DNA of 6,068 nt from Candidatus Zhuqueibacterota bacterium 4484_87. Its GTDB lineage: Bacteria; Zhuqueibacterota; Zhuqueibacteria; Thermofontimicrobiales; Thermofontimicrobiaceae. The DNA lies in contig NATN01000226.1 of the NCBI GenBank assembly GCA_002085355.1, forward strand, positions 1 through 6,068. Reading direction: 5' to 3'. Position numbers and translations under genes: made by a program. The first letter of the stretch is position 1; each line of letters starts with the position of its first letter. A model generated the notes under the pieces. The model had not been told where the DNA came from. It made no database searches and worked only from the letters and a program-made list of their open reading frames with translations. Shown in pieces: positions 1-6,003 of this stretch.

Positions 1-1083
1 GAAATTTTCGTTGATATTCCCGAAGAACAATTCAGGGAATTGGAAAAAACCTATCACCTGCTCGCAGCCGGCGAAAGCGAACCAGTAATCTGTCAATTGG
101 CAAATCTCCCTGATGCCAAAAAGCTTGCCATTATCGATTACTTCAGTCATGAGCGATTCGATGCAAAAGCTGAACGATTTCGTGAAATGCGGCAATTTGC
201 CTCATGGAACCAGATTTTATACAGCGGCATTATGGAAGCCTTAGGGTATGCAAAAAATCAAACGGTGTTTCGCAAGCTGGCTGCCCGTTTGCCGTTTGAA
301 GCTTTGCTAAATGAAAAAAAGCACACCAAGGCGTCTGACCTGCTCATTTACATTCAGGGACTGCTTTTTGGCACAGCAGGTTTGCTTCCCAGCCAGGAGA
401 CTTCATTCGATTGGAGAAGAATCAAGGATCAGGCAGCAAAAGATTATGTGGAGGAACTGGAAAAAATTTGGGCTAACTTTTCAAAACGCCTCGGACTCGA
501 ACCACTCCCACGGGAAGATTGGCTTTTCTTTCGCTTACGTCCGGTGAACTTCCCAACGCGGCGCATTGCCGGAGCGAGTATTATTTTGCTGCGGTTTTTT
601 GAAAGCGGTTTTCTGGAAAAACTGCTCCAACTTTTCAGCAGCCAAAAGGAAAATCCGCGAAAAGCAGCCAGAGAGCTGATAAAAGCATTCACCTGCCAAA
701 CCAGCGGCTATTGGGCGCAATTTTATACTTTTTCCGAATCCGCCGATGACTACAATTCTGACAAAAAGGTCACCCTTATTGGCTCCTCGCGCGCCAAAGA
801 AATTGTTGTGAATATTGTTTTGCCGGCAATCTTTGGTTTTGCTTCTGAAACAGGAAACTCGCAGCTTAAAAATCAGTGCCAACAAATCTATTTTGAATTT
901 CCAAAAACAACTACCAATATCATCGAAAGAAAAATGATTGCGCGATTATTCAGCGATAGCAGTGAAGCGCGGGAATCAATCACAACAGCAGCAAAGCAGC
1001 AAGGCTTGATACATTTGTACAAACTATTTTGCCGCAGAAACGAGTGCAGCCGCTGTCAAAAAGTGGCATCGAAATTGGAATAA
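1..1083 (+). CDS. DUF2851 family protein, 5'-truncated by the window edge
   Basis: The biochemical function of this family is not known. The frame is open from base 1 to the TAA at 1081-1083, giving 360 visible residues. An in-frame TTG at base 40 is probably an internal leucine, because the 13 codons before it continue the protein without a break and no ribosome binding site precedes it; the true start lies upstream. Family landmarks recalled for DUF2851 appear in order: LFGTAGLL (about residues 122-129), RLRPVNFPTRRIAG (about 178-191), a YW pair near 237, a KEIVVNIVLPAIFGF block (about 266-280), a TTNII segment near 304, and a C-terminal cysteine cluster C-x4-C-x2-C (about 344-352) that could bind a metal. 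Members are usually a little over 400 aa, so only the N-terminal part is missing. It is soluble, with no signal peptide or membrane segment in the visible part. It converges on the aminopeptidase gene across 78 bp. Confidence 0.88.
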   Translation, partial: EIFVDIPEEQFRELEKTYHLLAAGESEPVICQLANLPDAKKLAIIDYFSHERFDAKAERFREMRQFASWNQILYSGIMEALGYAKNQTVFRKLAARLPFEALLNEKKHTKASDLLIYIQGLLFGTAGLLPSQETSFDWRRIKDQAAKDYVEELEKIWANFSKRLGLEPLPREDWLFFRLRPVNFPTRRIAGASIILLRFFESGFLEKLLQLFSSQKENPRKAARELIKAFTCQTSGYWAQFYTFSESADDYNSDKKVTLIGSSRAKEIVVNIVLPAIFGFASETGNSQLKNQCQQIYFEFPKTTTNIIERKMIARLFSDSSEARESITTAAKQQGLIHLYKLFCRRNECSRCQKVASKLE

Positions 1084-1161
1084 TCTTTCATTTGATTTGG
1101 TGGAATTGAGGGAAATTTAATTATTGAATAAGAACTTGCTAATCCATGCCCAGTTGTGAAT

Positions 1162-2115
1162 TTAATCCATCAATTTCCCTGCTGTGAGCAATGGCCTGCC
1201 ATCAACAATAACAGTCGGCTTGTGGAAGACCATGTCAAGATGCAATTTTTTAGGAGTACTGCCACCTTCGGCGAGGTGGTCCCCCAAAGCGATGTGTGCG
1301 GTGCCTAATTTTTTCTCGTCTGCAATTGATCTGCCGGTGAGCGTCACGCCGGGATTTGCTCCTATCCCGAACTCGGCCACATTTCTCCCGTTTTTACCGA
1401 AGCGTTTGATTCGTTTCCGGACGATGTCCGCTATTTCATCGCCGATCACCTGTGTCACAAAACCATCTTTGATGTACAATTTCAACGGAGTCTCAACCAG
1501 TCCGATTTCAGGAATTGAGCCATCAATCACAACGATGCCGTTCATTGTTTTTTTATCGGGAATAACATAAGCCTCCCCTGCCGGTAAAATCCCGAAAGTC
1601 CCCGGTGTCTGAGCGCAACCGTCATTCACATTGCCCTTGTGCCGCGAAATCCGAAAACTAATATCCGTCCCCGCGCGAGTAGTTACTTCCACTTTTCTGC
1701 CGATGGAAAAAATGTCAGCAATGCGGGAACACATCCGACTGATGAAATCATAATCCACATTAACTGACTTCTCCAAAATTGCCGTATCTGTGCCGTTCAG
1801 GCAAATGATGCGGTTTCCATTATGGCAGGCATGGGCAATAATTTTGGAATGCACCAACGAAGGCTCGGTCAATAGCACGATGGTATTCGTATTGTTGACA
1901 AATCTCCTGGCAGTTGCCGAAAGCTCTAACGATTCAGATTTGAGACGGGGAATTTGCAGGAGAAAACTTTCAACATTTCTGGAGGACGCCTTCAAAACAA
2001 ACAGATCAGCAAGTTCGGAATTAATATCATCAGTCACAACCAGCAATGATTCGCTCTGTTTAATTTTTAAGCACTCAAAAATAATTTTGTGAATAGCTTT
2101 TTCGACTCTTTTCAT
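1162..2115 (-). CDS. M29-like metalloaminopeptidase (aminopeptidase T / leucyl aminopeptidase family)
   Basis: Probable cytoplasmic metal-dependent exopeptidase that removes N-terminal residues from peptides. It is 317 aa from the ATG at 2115. The C-terminal half carries what look like the five metal ligands of family M29: Glu181 in PAGEAYVIP, Glu248 in AEFGIGANPG, His274 in GTAHIALGDH, and the His292-x-Asp294 pair in LHLDMVF. The order and spacing resemble AmpT/AmpS/PepS, but the protein is about 90 residues shorter than those (about 410 aa), so it belongs to the compact COG2309-type branch. Related metalloenzymes such as the NicX dioxygenase share this fold, so the exact reaction is uncertain. 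A TTG 24 bases upstream (2139) is in frame, but no ribosome binding site precedes it. The ATG is preceded by GGAAG, although at a long 12-nt spacing. It appears to be a single-gene unit, separated from the FKBP gene upstream by a terminator. No terminator is evident in the 78 bp after its stop. Confidence 0.85.
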   Translation of the reverse strand: MKRVEKAIHKIIFECLKIKQSESLLVVTDDINSELADLFVLKASSRNVESFLLQIPRLKSESLELSATARRFVNNTNTIVLLTEPSLVHSKIIAHACHNGNRIICLNGTDTAILEKSVNVDYDFISRMCSRIADIFSIGRKVEVTTRAGTDISFRISRHKGNVNDGCAQTPGTFGILPAGEAYVIPDKKTMNGIVVIDGSIPEIGLVETPLKLYIKDGFVTQVIGDEIADIVRKRIKRFGKNGRNVAEFGIGANPGVTLTGRSIADEKKLGTAHIALGDHLAEGGSTPKKLHLDMVFHKPTVIVDGRPLLTAGKLMD

Positions 2116-2149
2116 ATCAAAAACCAGCTTCCAAAACAAAAGCGAAGAC

Positions 2150-2166
2150 GCCGGATAGTTTCCGGC
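2150..2166 (-). other. GC-rich hairpin in the aminopeptidase leader
   Basis: GCCGGA (2150-2155) and TCCGGC (2161-2166) form a perfect 6-bp GC-rich stem with a 5-nt loop. It lies 34 nt upstream of the aminopeptidase ATG, inside the predicted 5' leader, and stands out from the AT-rich surroundings. No U-tract follows directly on the minus strand, so it is not a simple terminator. It could be an mRNA-stability or translation-control hairpin. The structure is seen in the sequence; the role is inferred. Confidence 0.35.
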
Positions 2167-2221
2167 TGCCCATACAGCAATTTACCTTTTGGCAATAATC
2201 CAAACGAATTCAGCTATTTAA

Positions 2222-2249
2222 AAATTAAAAATATTTTTCAAAAAGTCAA
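2222..2249 (-). promoter_or_regulatory. Candidate promoter for the aminopeptidase gene
   Basis: On the minus strand, TTGACT (2249-2244) is a good -35 box. It is followed after 16 nt by TAATTT (2227-2222), a weak -10 box with three of six consensus bases. Transcription would start near 2215, leaving a leader of about 100 nt that contains the 2150-2166 hairpin. The surrounding AT-richness makes chance matches likely, so this is tentative. Confidence 0.4.
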
Positions 2250-2251
2250 TA

Positions 2252-2266
2252 GCTTTGTGACAAAGC
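2252..2266. promoter_or_regulatory. 15-bp palindrome, candidate operator upstream of the aminopeptidase promoter
   Basis: GCTTTGT and ACAAAGC flank a single central G, giving a perfect 7+1+7 inverted repeat. It lies 2 bp upstream of the candidate -35 box at 2244-2249, where a dimeric transcription factor could bind. No regulator gene is in the window, and I saw no second copy of the motif here. The symmetry is direct observation; operator function is inference. Confidence 0.35.
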
Positions 2267-2300
2267 AGCAAAATTTTTTAAAAAGAAATCAGAAAAGGAC

Positions 2301-2341
2301 AAAAAAAGTCTCCTCATTTTTCACGCCAATTGAGGAGACTT
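2301..2341 (-). terminator. Rho-independent terminator of the FKBP gene
   Basis: AAGTCTCCTCA (2306-2316) and TGAGGAGACTT (2331-2341) form a perfect 11-bp stem with a 14-nt loop. On the minus strand the stem runs into a T-tract made by the seven A bases at 2301-2307. It begins 25 nt after the FKBP stop codon (2367), so it should end that transcript before the aminopeptidase gene. In the + direction the stem is followed by A bases, so it acts on the minus strand only. Confidence 0.85.
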
Positions 2342-2366
2342 AAAAAAGAATTTATGTCATATTTTT

Positions 2367-2837
2367 TTATTCGTGAGAATGGCCGTGTTCTAATTCTTCA
2401 TCAGTTGCATCCCGGACTTCCATAATTTCCACATCAAAATGGAGTCTCTCACCTGCGAGGGGATGATTCATGTCGATCGTTACTTCCTGATCCGTCACAC
2501 CGACTACGGTCACTTCAAGGGGAATTCCCTGGGGGCCCTGTGCCTGTAGCACTTTTCCTTCAAAAAGCTCGATATCACCGGGAATCTGATCGCGCGGGAC
2601 AACCTGAATCAGCTTTTCATCGCGTTCGCCGTAACCATCACCTGGTTCCACATCAACAATTTTTTTATCGCCAGCTTTCATGCCCATAAGTGACTTTTCC
2701 AGACCGGGAATAATCTGATTGTGTCCGGCAAGAAAACTGAACGGACTGTTGCGGTCAAATGATGAATCCAACACTTCACCGGAATCAAGTGATAATTTGT
2801 AGTGCATAATGACGATTTTGTCGTTTGCAATTTGCAT
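2367..2837 (-). CDS. slyD: SlyD-type FKBP peptidyl-prolyl cis-trans isomerase / chaperone
   Basis: Cytoplasmic protein-folding helper that isomerises Xaa-Pro peptide bonds. It is 156 aa and resembles SlyD along its whole length. An N-terminal FKBP segment (about 1-70) contains the MHYKLSLDSGEVLDSS start and the AGHNQIIPGLEKSLMGMKAGDK block. The insert-in-flap chaperone domain follows (about 71-121, with YGERDEKLIQVVPRDQIP). The FKBP fold then closes with NHPLAGERLHFDVEIMEV (about 124-141). The C-terminus ends in HGHSHE, a short remnant of the long His/Cys metal-binding tail of Escherichia coli SlyD, so nickel handling is probably weak or absent. The start is the ATG at 2837, with AAGGTG six nt upstream. 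An in-frame TTG at 2864 lacks a ribosome binding site and would add a non-family extension. The gene is followed by its own strong terminator and is probably monocistronic. Confidence 0.93.
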   Translation of the reverse strand: MQIANDKIVIMHYKLSLDSGEVLDSSFDRNSPFSFLAGHNQIIPGLEKSLMGMKAGDKKIVDVEPGDGYGERDEKLIQVVPRDQIPGDIELFEGKVLQAQGPQGIPLEVTVVGVTDQEVTIDMNHPLAGERLHFDVEIMEVRDATDEELEHGHSHE

Positions 2838-3154
2838 AATTTTCACCTTTTTGTTTATACGCAAAATTATTTAAATGATTTACTGTAAAATATTTCGAAG
2901 AGCTCAACCAGAGTAATTTCCGAACGGTCGGATATTGCGGTTTGTTCATTAACTGAACCAAAGAAGCAGCATTGTTCGGAGAGTGCGGTCACATGTCTTG
3001 TCAATTATCAGAATATAAAAAATAAAATATTGAAAACCAATATCTTTTTTAATAATTTTTTATTTTACACTAATTTTGATTCATAATCGGAGCAAAGGAT
3101 TTAAAATTATTCCAACTTGCTCAAATTTTCCTATGAGAACAACCATTTTTGCTG
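2838..3154. other. 317-bp intergenic region between the PqqD-like and FKBP genes
   Basis: I find no credible gene here. Next to the FKBP start is AAGGTG (minus strand, 2849-2844), which fixes the start at 2837. A minus-strand TAATTTTG (2869-2862) matches the TAnnTTTG -7 element known from Bacteroidetes, but I see no matching upstream element. Bases 2919-2980 hold a nested inverted repeat: TCCGAAC/GTTCGGA outside and GTTCA/TGAAC inside. Bases 3010-3070 are very AT-rich and include a weak terminator-like hairpin. The FKBP promoter should lie in this stretch but could not be assigned securely. Confidence 0.5.
3017..3043 (-). terminator. Weak terminator-like hairpin downstream of the PqqD-like gene
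   Basis: ATATTG (3027-3032) and CAATAT (3038-3043) form a 6-bp, AT-rich stem with a 5-nt loop. On the minus strand it is followed by a T-rich tail of ten bases (3026-3017) containing a single A. It lies about 110 nt past the PqqD-like stop codon. The stem is too weak to be convincing, and the region is AT-rich enough for this to arise by chance. Confidence 0.3.
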
Positions 3155-3517
3155 TTATTTACTGCCCTTTTCTTCTTTTTCAGGATGGTAATTCTTAAAC
3201 TCAATAAATTTATATCTCACCAAAGAGTGGATAAAAACAGACAACCGCTCATAAACCGGCTCTATTTTCTCGGAAAAATTTTTCTGCAAATCCTTCCCAA
3301 TATCTTCAACCGTCTTATCGCCGTCAATGTGCTTCCAGACAAAACTACCGTATTCATCTAAATTAACGTTAAAATGAGGTTTTTTCATCCGCGGCAATAC
3401 ATATTTCTTCATAAATTTATTCTGATATTTGGGTTTCAAGATGGTGATGGTGCCATCTTCATTCTCTCGTGATTCAAGTTTTTTTTGTGGAATTAAATCC
3501 AATAAGTTGACAGACAT
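3155..3517 (-). CDS. Stand-alone PqqD-like protein (PqqD family, RRE-type fold)
   Basis: Small soluble protein of 120 aa. The core (about 52-108) has the PqqD family pattern: NLDEYGSFVWKHIDGDKTV at 52-70, then an amphipathic helix and FIHSLVRYKFIEF at 95-107. PqqD itself is a small winged-helix peptide chaperone that presents the PqqA precursor to the radical SAM enzyme PqqE, and the same fold serves as the recognition element in many RiPP pathways. Here there is an N-terminal extension of about 50 residues rich in Lys/Arg (for example KPKYQNKFMKKYVLPRMKK) and a charged C-terminal tail. No radical SAM enzyme, precursor peptide or other PQQ gene is in the window, so PQQ synthesis should not be assumed. 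The ATG at 3517 has GGAG seven nt upstream and a good promoter about 40 nt upstream. The gene is isolated from the OPT gene by a terminator, so it is probably monocistronic. The real partner is unknown. Confidence 0.82.
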   Translation of the reverse strand: MSVNLLDLIPQKKLESRENEDGTITILKPKYQNKFMKKYVLPRMKKPHFNVNLDEYGSFVWKHIDGDKTVEDIGKDLQKNFSEKIEPVYERLSVFIHSLVRYKFIEFKNYHPEKEEKGSK

Positions 3518-3554
3518 GCAGTTACTCCAGGAATGTTGATTTTTATTTCTTTTT

Positions 3555-3583
3555 AATGTATCAAATTTTCTTCAATAAATCAA
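3555..3583 (-). promoter_or_regulatory. Promoter of the PqqD-like gene
   Basis: On the minus strand, TTGATT (3583-3578) and TACATT (3560-3555) are separated by exactly 17 nt. A TG one base before the -10 gives an extended -10 element. Transcription would start near 3548, about 30 nt upstream of the ATG at 3517. The OPT terminator lies just upstream, consistent with an independent unit. Confidence 0.65.
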
Positions 3584-3692
3584 CGGAAATTTTTATTAAC
3601 AGCAAATTATGACAAAATCTTTGTTTTTTATCGGTTCCTCAAAGGATTGGACGTGAGATACGCGGCATTTTCAAAAATTATCGGCCAATCTG

Positions 3693-3736
3693 AAAAAAGC
3701 TCTTCGCTGGTTGTAACTTCAACAAAGAGCTTTTTT
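3693..3736. terminator. Intrinsic terminator of the OPT gene (bidirectional in form)
   Basis: AAAAAAGCTCTT (3693-3704) and AAGAGCTTTTTT (3725-3736) form a perfect 12-bp inverted repeat around a 20-nt loop. The loop can itself pair GTTG (3710-3713) with CAAC (3720-3723). A/T tracts on both sides mean it could work in either direction. The gene it serves is the minus-strand OPT transporter, whose stop codon ends at 3761, 24 nt away. Confidence 0.85.
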
Positions 3737-3760
3737 AATATTAAAAATATTGCCAAACTA

Positions 3761-5116
3761 TTAGTTTTGTTTTTTCATCGCCTTCAACGGATAATAAATC
3801 ATCACAAAAGCGAGAATCGCAAAAACGAGGAAGCCCAAAATTGCGTAGCCTTCCGGCGTCTTGCCTTCTGCAGTAAGATTTCCAAACATCGCATTGAGTT
3901 TGATATTGGAGACAACAAGGATCGCCAAAAGAATTCCCACCAATGCTTCTCCGGCGACAAGGCCTGAAGCGATCAAAAGGCCGAAACTTTCGAGCCTGCT
4001 TTTCATTTCCTCGTGTCTTTCTTCGGGTTCTTTTTCAATCTCTTTTTCGCCCATTTTTTCTGTTGCATATTTAATGATTCCACCGACAAAAATTGCAAAT
4101 GTCGTGGTGAACGGCAAATACATTCCGACTGCTATCAACATCGGAGACGGCGATTCAATCAGGATGAGTGCCACAGCAAAAAACATCCCTGCGACCACCA
4201 GAGGCCACGCCATATCGCCGCTGATTATTCCTTTGGACATCATCGCCATCAAACCGGCCTGCGGCGCAGGAAGCGCATCTGTACCGATTCCGTTAGCCTG
4301 ATGCAACCACATAATCGGAAGCACCAAAACCAGAGCCGCGGCAACAACACCAATGCCCCCCCCGATCTGCATTCTGTACGGCGTCGCGCCGAGAATGTGT
4401 CCGACTTTCCAGTCCTGCATCATGTCCCCGGCAACACCGGCGACAACACAGACAACCGAGGCAACAGCTAAAGTAGCTGCAATCCCTTCTTTTTTACCAC
4501 CAAGTCCGGCTACCAGCATGAGCAGGGCAGCGATGAGCAAAGTAGAGAGCGTCAACCCGGAAATCGGATTTGAAGAAGAACCAATGATACCAACGAGATA
4601 ACCGGCAACTGCGGCAAACATGAAACCAGCGATTGCCATGACCACGGCTGCCAAAAGCGCAGATCCCCAGGCGCCGGCAAACCATTTGTACAAAATTACC
4701 ATACAAACAACCAGCACCAGAATAGCAATAATGACTATGCCAAAGGGGGCGTCTTTATCAATTCGGCTCGTCTCACTCGATTCGCCTGCTTTTGCCGCAG
4801 CAATATCAGCGATTCCCTTGCGTACACCGGCGAACAAACTGTTTCTCATTTTAAACAGCGTGTAAAAAGCGCCCACCAACATGCCGCCGACTGCGACAGG
4901 TTTCACGGTGGCGTTATAGGCTGCCTTGGCAATGGTCATCCAGCCAAAACTGCCAACAACCGTACTGAGATCGTTACTCATAAGGAAAAGGACAATGGGC
5001 ATGAGAAAGAGCCAGCCAAAAATACCTCCGGAAAAGGTAATCGAAGCCAGCCGAAATCCAATAATGTAACCGACACCCAAAAATGCAGGAGAACTACTCG
5101 GACTCTGCAGAAACAT
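3761..5116 (-). CDS. OPT family oligopeptide transporter, C-terminal part of a frameshifted gene
   Basis: This is the larger part of a membrane transporter of the TIGR00733-type OPT family, secondary carriers thought to be proton-coupled. The exact substrate of this branch (oligopeptides or related compounds) is not known. The 451 residues contain many hydrophobic membrane segments and family motifs recalled for this group: AFLGVGYIIG (11-20), IGSSSNPISGLTLSTLL (178-194), DMMQDWKVGHILGATPYRM (231-249), SPMLIAVGMYLPFTTTF (324-340) and SGLVAGEALVGILLA (384-398). A charged loop lies at 353-376. The ATG at 5116 has AAGGAAGG pressed against it with almost no spacing, and family homology continues upstream in the other frame. 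It is therefore probably not an independent start but the continuation of the 5757-5149 segment after a one-base loss. The frame itself is open upstream to 5287. A run of eight G (minus strand, 4363-4356) encodes Gly252-254 and is in frame. A strong terminator follows the stop. Confidence 0.85.
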   Translation of the reverse strand: MFLQSPSSSPAFLGVGYIIGFRLASITFSGGIFGWLFLMPIVLFLMSNDLSTVVGSFGWMTIAKAAYNATVKPVAVGGMLVGAFYTLFKMRNSLFAGVRKGIADIAAAKAGESSETSRIDKDAPFGIVIIAILVLVVCMVILYKWFAGAWGSALLAAVVMAIAGFMFAAVAGYLVGIIGSSSNPISGLTLSTLLIAALLMLVAGLGGKKEGIAATLAVASVVCVVAGVAGDMMQDWKVGHILGATPYRMQIGGGIGVVAAALVLVLPIMWLHQANGIGTDALPAPQAGLMAMMSKGIISGDMAWPLVVAGMFFAVALILIESPSPMLIAVGMYLPFTTTFAIFVGGIIKYATEKMGEKEIEKEPEERHEEMKSRLESFGLLIASGLVAGEALVGILLAILVVSNIKLNAMFGNLTAEGKTPEGYAILGFLVFAILAFVMIYYPLKAMKKQN

Positions 5117-5148
5117 CCTTCCTTCATGCGCAGACTCTCCGCCCGGAA

Positions 5149-5757
5149 TCAGCTTGCTGGTGGAACTGTCCCTTTGATAAAAGTCAAACCATTGGCATTT
5201 TTGAAAAATTCGATGACTCCCGCCAAAAGCATAGGCAGAAAAACAAATCCGGCTCCGGAACTGCCTCCCTGACCTATTTTCACAATTTCAGCGCACGCTT
5301 TACTCTCCGGATATGGCAAAGTCGCGTCTTCAATTAATGTGCGACGTAAAATGATGACAAATAGCACACCAAGCACGCCGCCGACCAGCATCAACAATGT
5401 GGACTGCAGATAGTGGAATTCATCCCATACTCCGGCAATGATGAACGCCGGAATAGTAAAAATGGCTCCGGCTGCCAGAGCTTCACCCACAGCGCCTGTT
5501 GTTCGAGCCATATTTTCTTCCAAAATCGTTCCCTTGAATGGCCGAAGCACTGCCATTGCAATCACTGCTGCCGGAAACGTCGCTGCGACTGTCATTCCCG
5601 CTTTCAATCCGAGGTACGCATTTGCTGAGCCTAAAATAACAGCCATGAAAATACCAAGCAAGATAGCCTTCAACGTCAATTCTTTCATGTCTGTTTCCGC
5701 AGGTACATAAGGCTTGTAGGATTGAGTTGTTCCTCCCGTGGCTTTTACATCCGCCAT
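5149..5757 (-). CDS. OPT family oligopeptide transporter, N-terminal part of a frameshifted gene
   Basis: The 202 residues form the N-terminal third of the OPT transporter that continues at 5116-3761. After a short hydrophilic cytoplasmic leader (1-25) come hydrophobic segments at about 29-49, 53-71, 93-110, 118-137 and 169-185. Family-like blocks include NAYLGLKAGMTVAATFPAAV (46-65) and TLPYPESKACAEIVK (146-160). Translation starts at the ATG at 5757 with an ideal AGGAGG six nt upstream (5769-5764), and a strong promoter lies about 130 nt upstream. The frame ends at TGA (5151-5149) just where the family should run on into the FLGVGYIIG region, which is found in the -1 frame. Joining the two parts by adding one base gives about 665 aa, a normal length for this family. 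This piece alone could not form a working transporter. The cause may be a real mutation or an assembly/sequencing error. Confidence 0.85.
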   Translation of the reverse strand: MADVKATGGTTQSYKPYVPAETDMKELTLKAILLGIFMAVILGSANAYLGLKAGMTVAATFPAAVIAMAVLRPFKGTILEENMARTTGAVGEALAAGAIFTIPAFIIAGVWDEFHYLQSTLLMLVGGVLGVLFVIILRRTLIEDATLPYPESKACAEIVKIGQGGSSGAGFVFLPMLLAGVIEFFKNANGLTFIKGTVPPAS

Positions 5758-5883
5758 TTCCTTCCTCCTGGGATTAGTTTTTGTTTCTGTGATTTATTTT
5801 TGTTTCAATTAATTGTTTTAAATTCAATTCACAATACATTTGTCAGGGAAAATTGTTACTAAATTTTAGCAAATTTAAAGTTA

Positions 5884-5912
5884 AACATAAAAATTCAATA
5901 GCAAAAAGTCAA
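5884..5912 (-). promoter_or_regulatory. Promoter of the OPT transporter gene
   Basis: On the minus strand, TTGACT (5912-5907) and TATGTT (5889-5884) are separated by exactly 17 nt. Transcription would start near 5877, leaving a leader of about 120 nt before the ATG at 5757. The leader is AT-rich, and I saw no riboswitch-like structure in it. Confidence 0.6.
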
Positions 5913-5949
5913 GTAAAAAATAATCTTTATTAAATTATTAGGCTTGCTA

Positions 5950-5978
5950 TTGATTTTCAGAAGAAATCTTCGTATATT
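5950..5978 (+). promoter_or_regulatory. Promoter of the ecfT-like gene
   Basis: TTGATT (5950-5955) and TATATT (5973-5978) are separated by 17 nt. Transcription would start near 5985, about 20 nt before the ATG at 6004. It is divergent from the OPT promoter, and the two -35 boxes are 37 bp apart, so a shared regulator could act on both. That last point is inference. Confidence 0.6.
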
Positions 5979-6003
5979 ATCAACAAAATTTTTCAGGAAA
6001 AAT

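Noticed and set aside
535..885. Minus-strand open frames opposite the DUF2851 gene.
   Set aside because: The DUF2851 frame has clear family motifs throughout, and the opposite frames have no start signals or recognisable content.
1109..1180. 9-bp inverted repeat AGGGAAATT / AATTTCCCT between the convergent DUF2851 and aminopeptidase genes.
   Set aside because: The loop is 54 nt, the right arm lies inside the aminopeptidase coding end, and no U-tract follows, so it is not a convincing terminator.
2116..2139. Longer aminopeptidase start at the TTG at 2139.
   Set aside because: No ribosome binding site precedes it, and the ATG at 2115 is a better start codon preceded by GGAAG.
2838..2864. Longer FKBP start at the TTG at 2864.
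   Set aside because: AAGGTG lies at ideal spacing for the ATG at 2837, and the extension does not resemble the SlyD N-terminus.
2880..3000. Possible tRNA or other known structured RNA in the FKBP upstream region.
   Set aside because: No acceptor stem, T-loop or anticodon arm can be arranged from the inverted repeats; only the simple nested pairing is reported.
2999..3004. Perfect minus-strand TTGACA -35 box upstream of the FKBP gene.
   Set aside because: No acceptable -10 box lies 16-18 nt downstream, so it is probably a chance match.
3861..4601. Long plus-strand open frames opposite the OPT gene.
   Set aside because: They mirror the codon bias of the strongly supported minus-strand transporter, have no ribosome binding sites or promoters, and their low-complexity translations match no family I know.
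5152..5287. Programmed -1 ribosomal frameshifting as the explanation for the split OPT gene.
   Set aside because: The best in-frame candidates (A TTT TTC, C AAA AAT) are not canonical slippery heptamers, and I know of no such recoding in this family; an indel is simpler.
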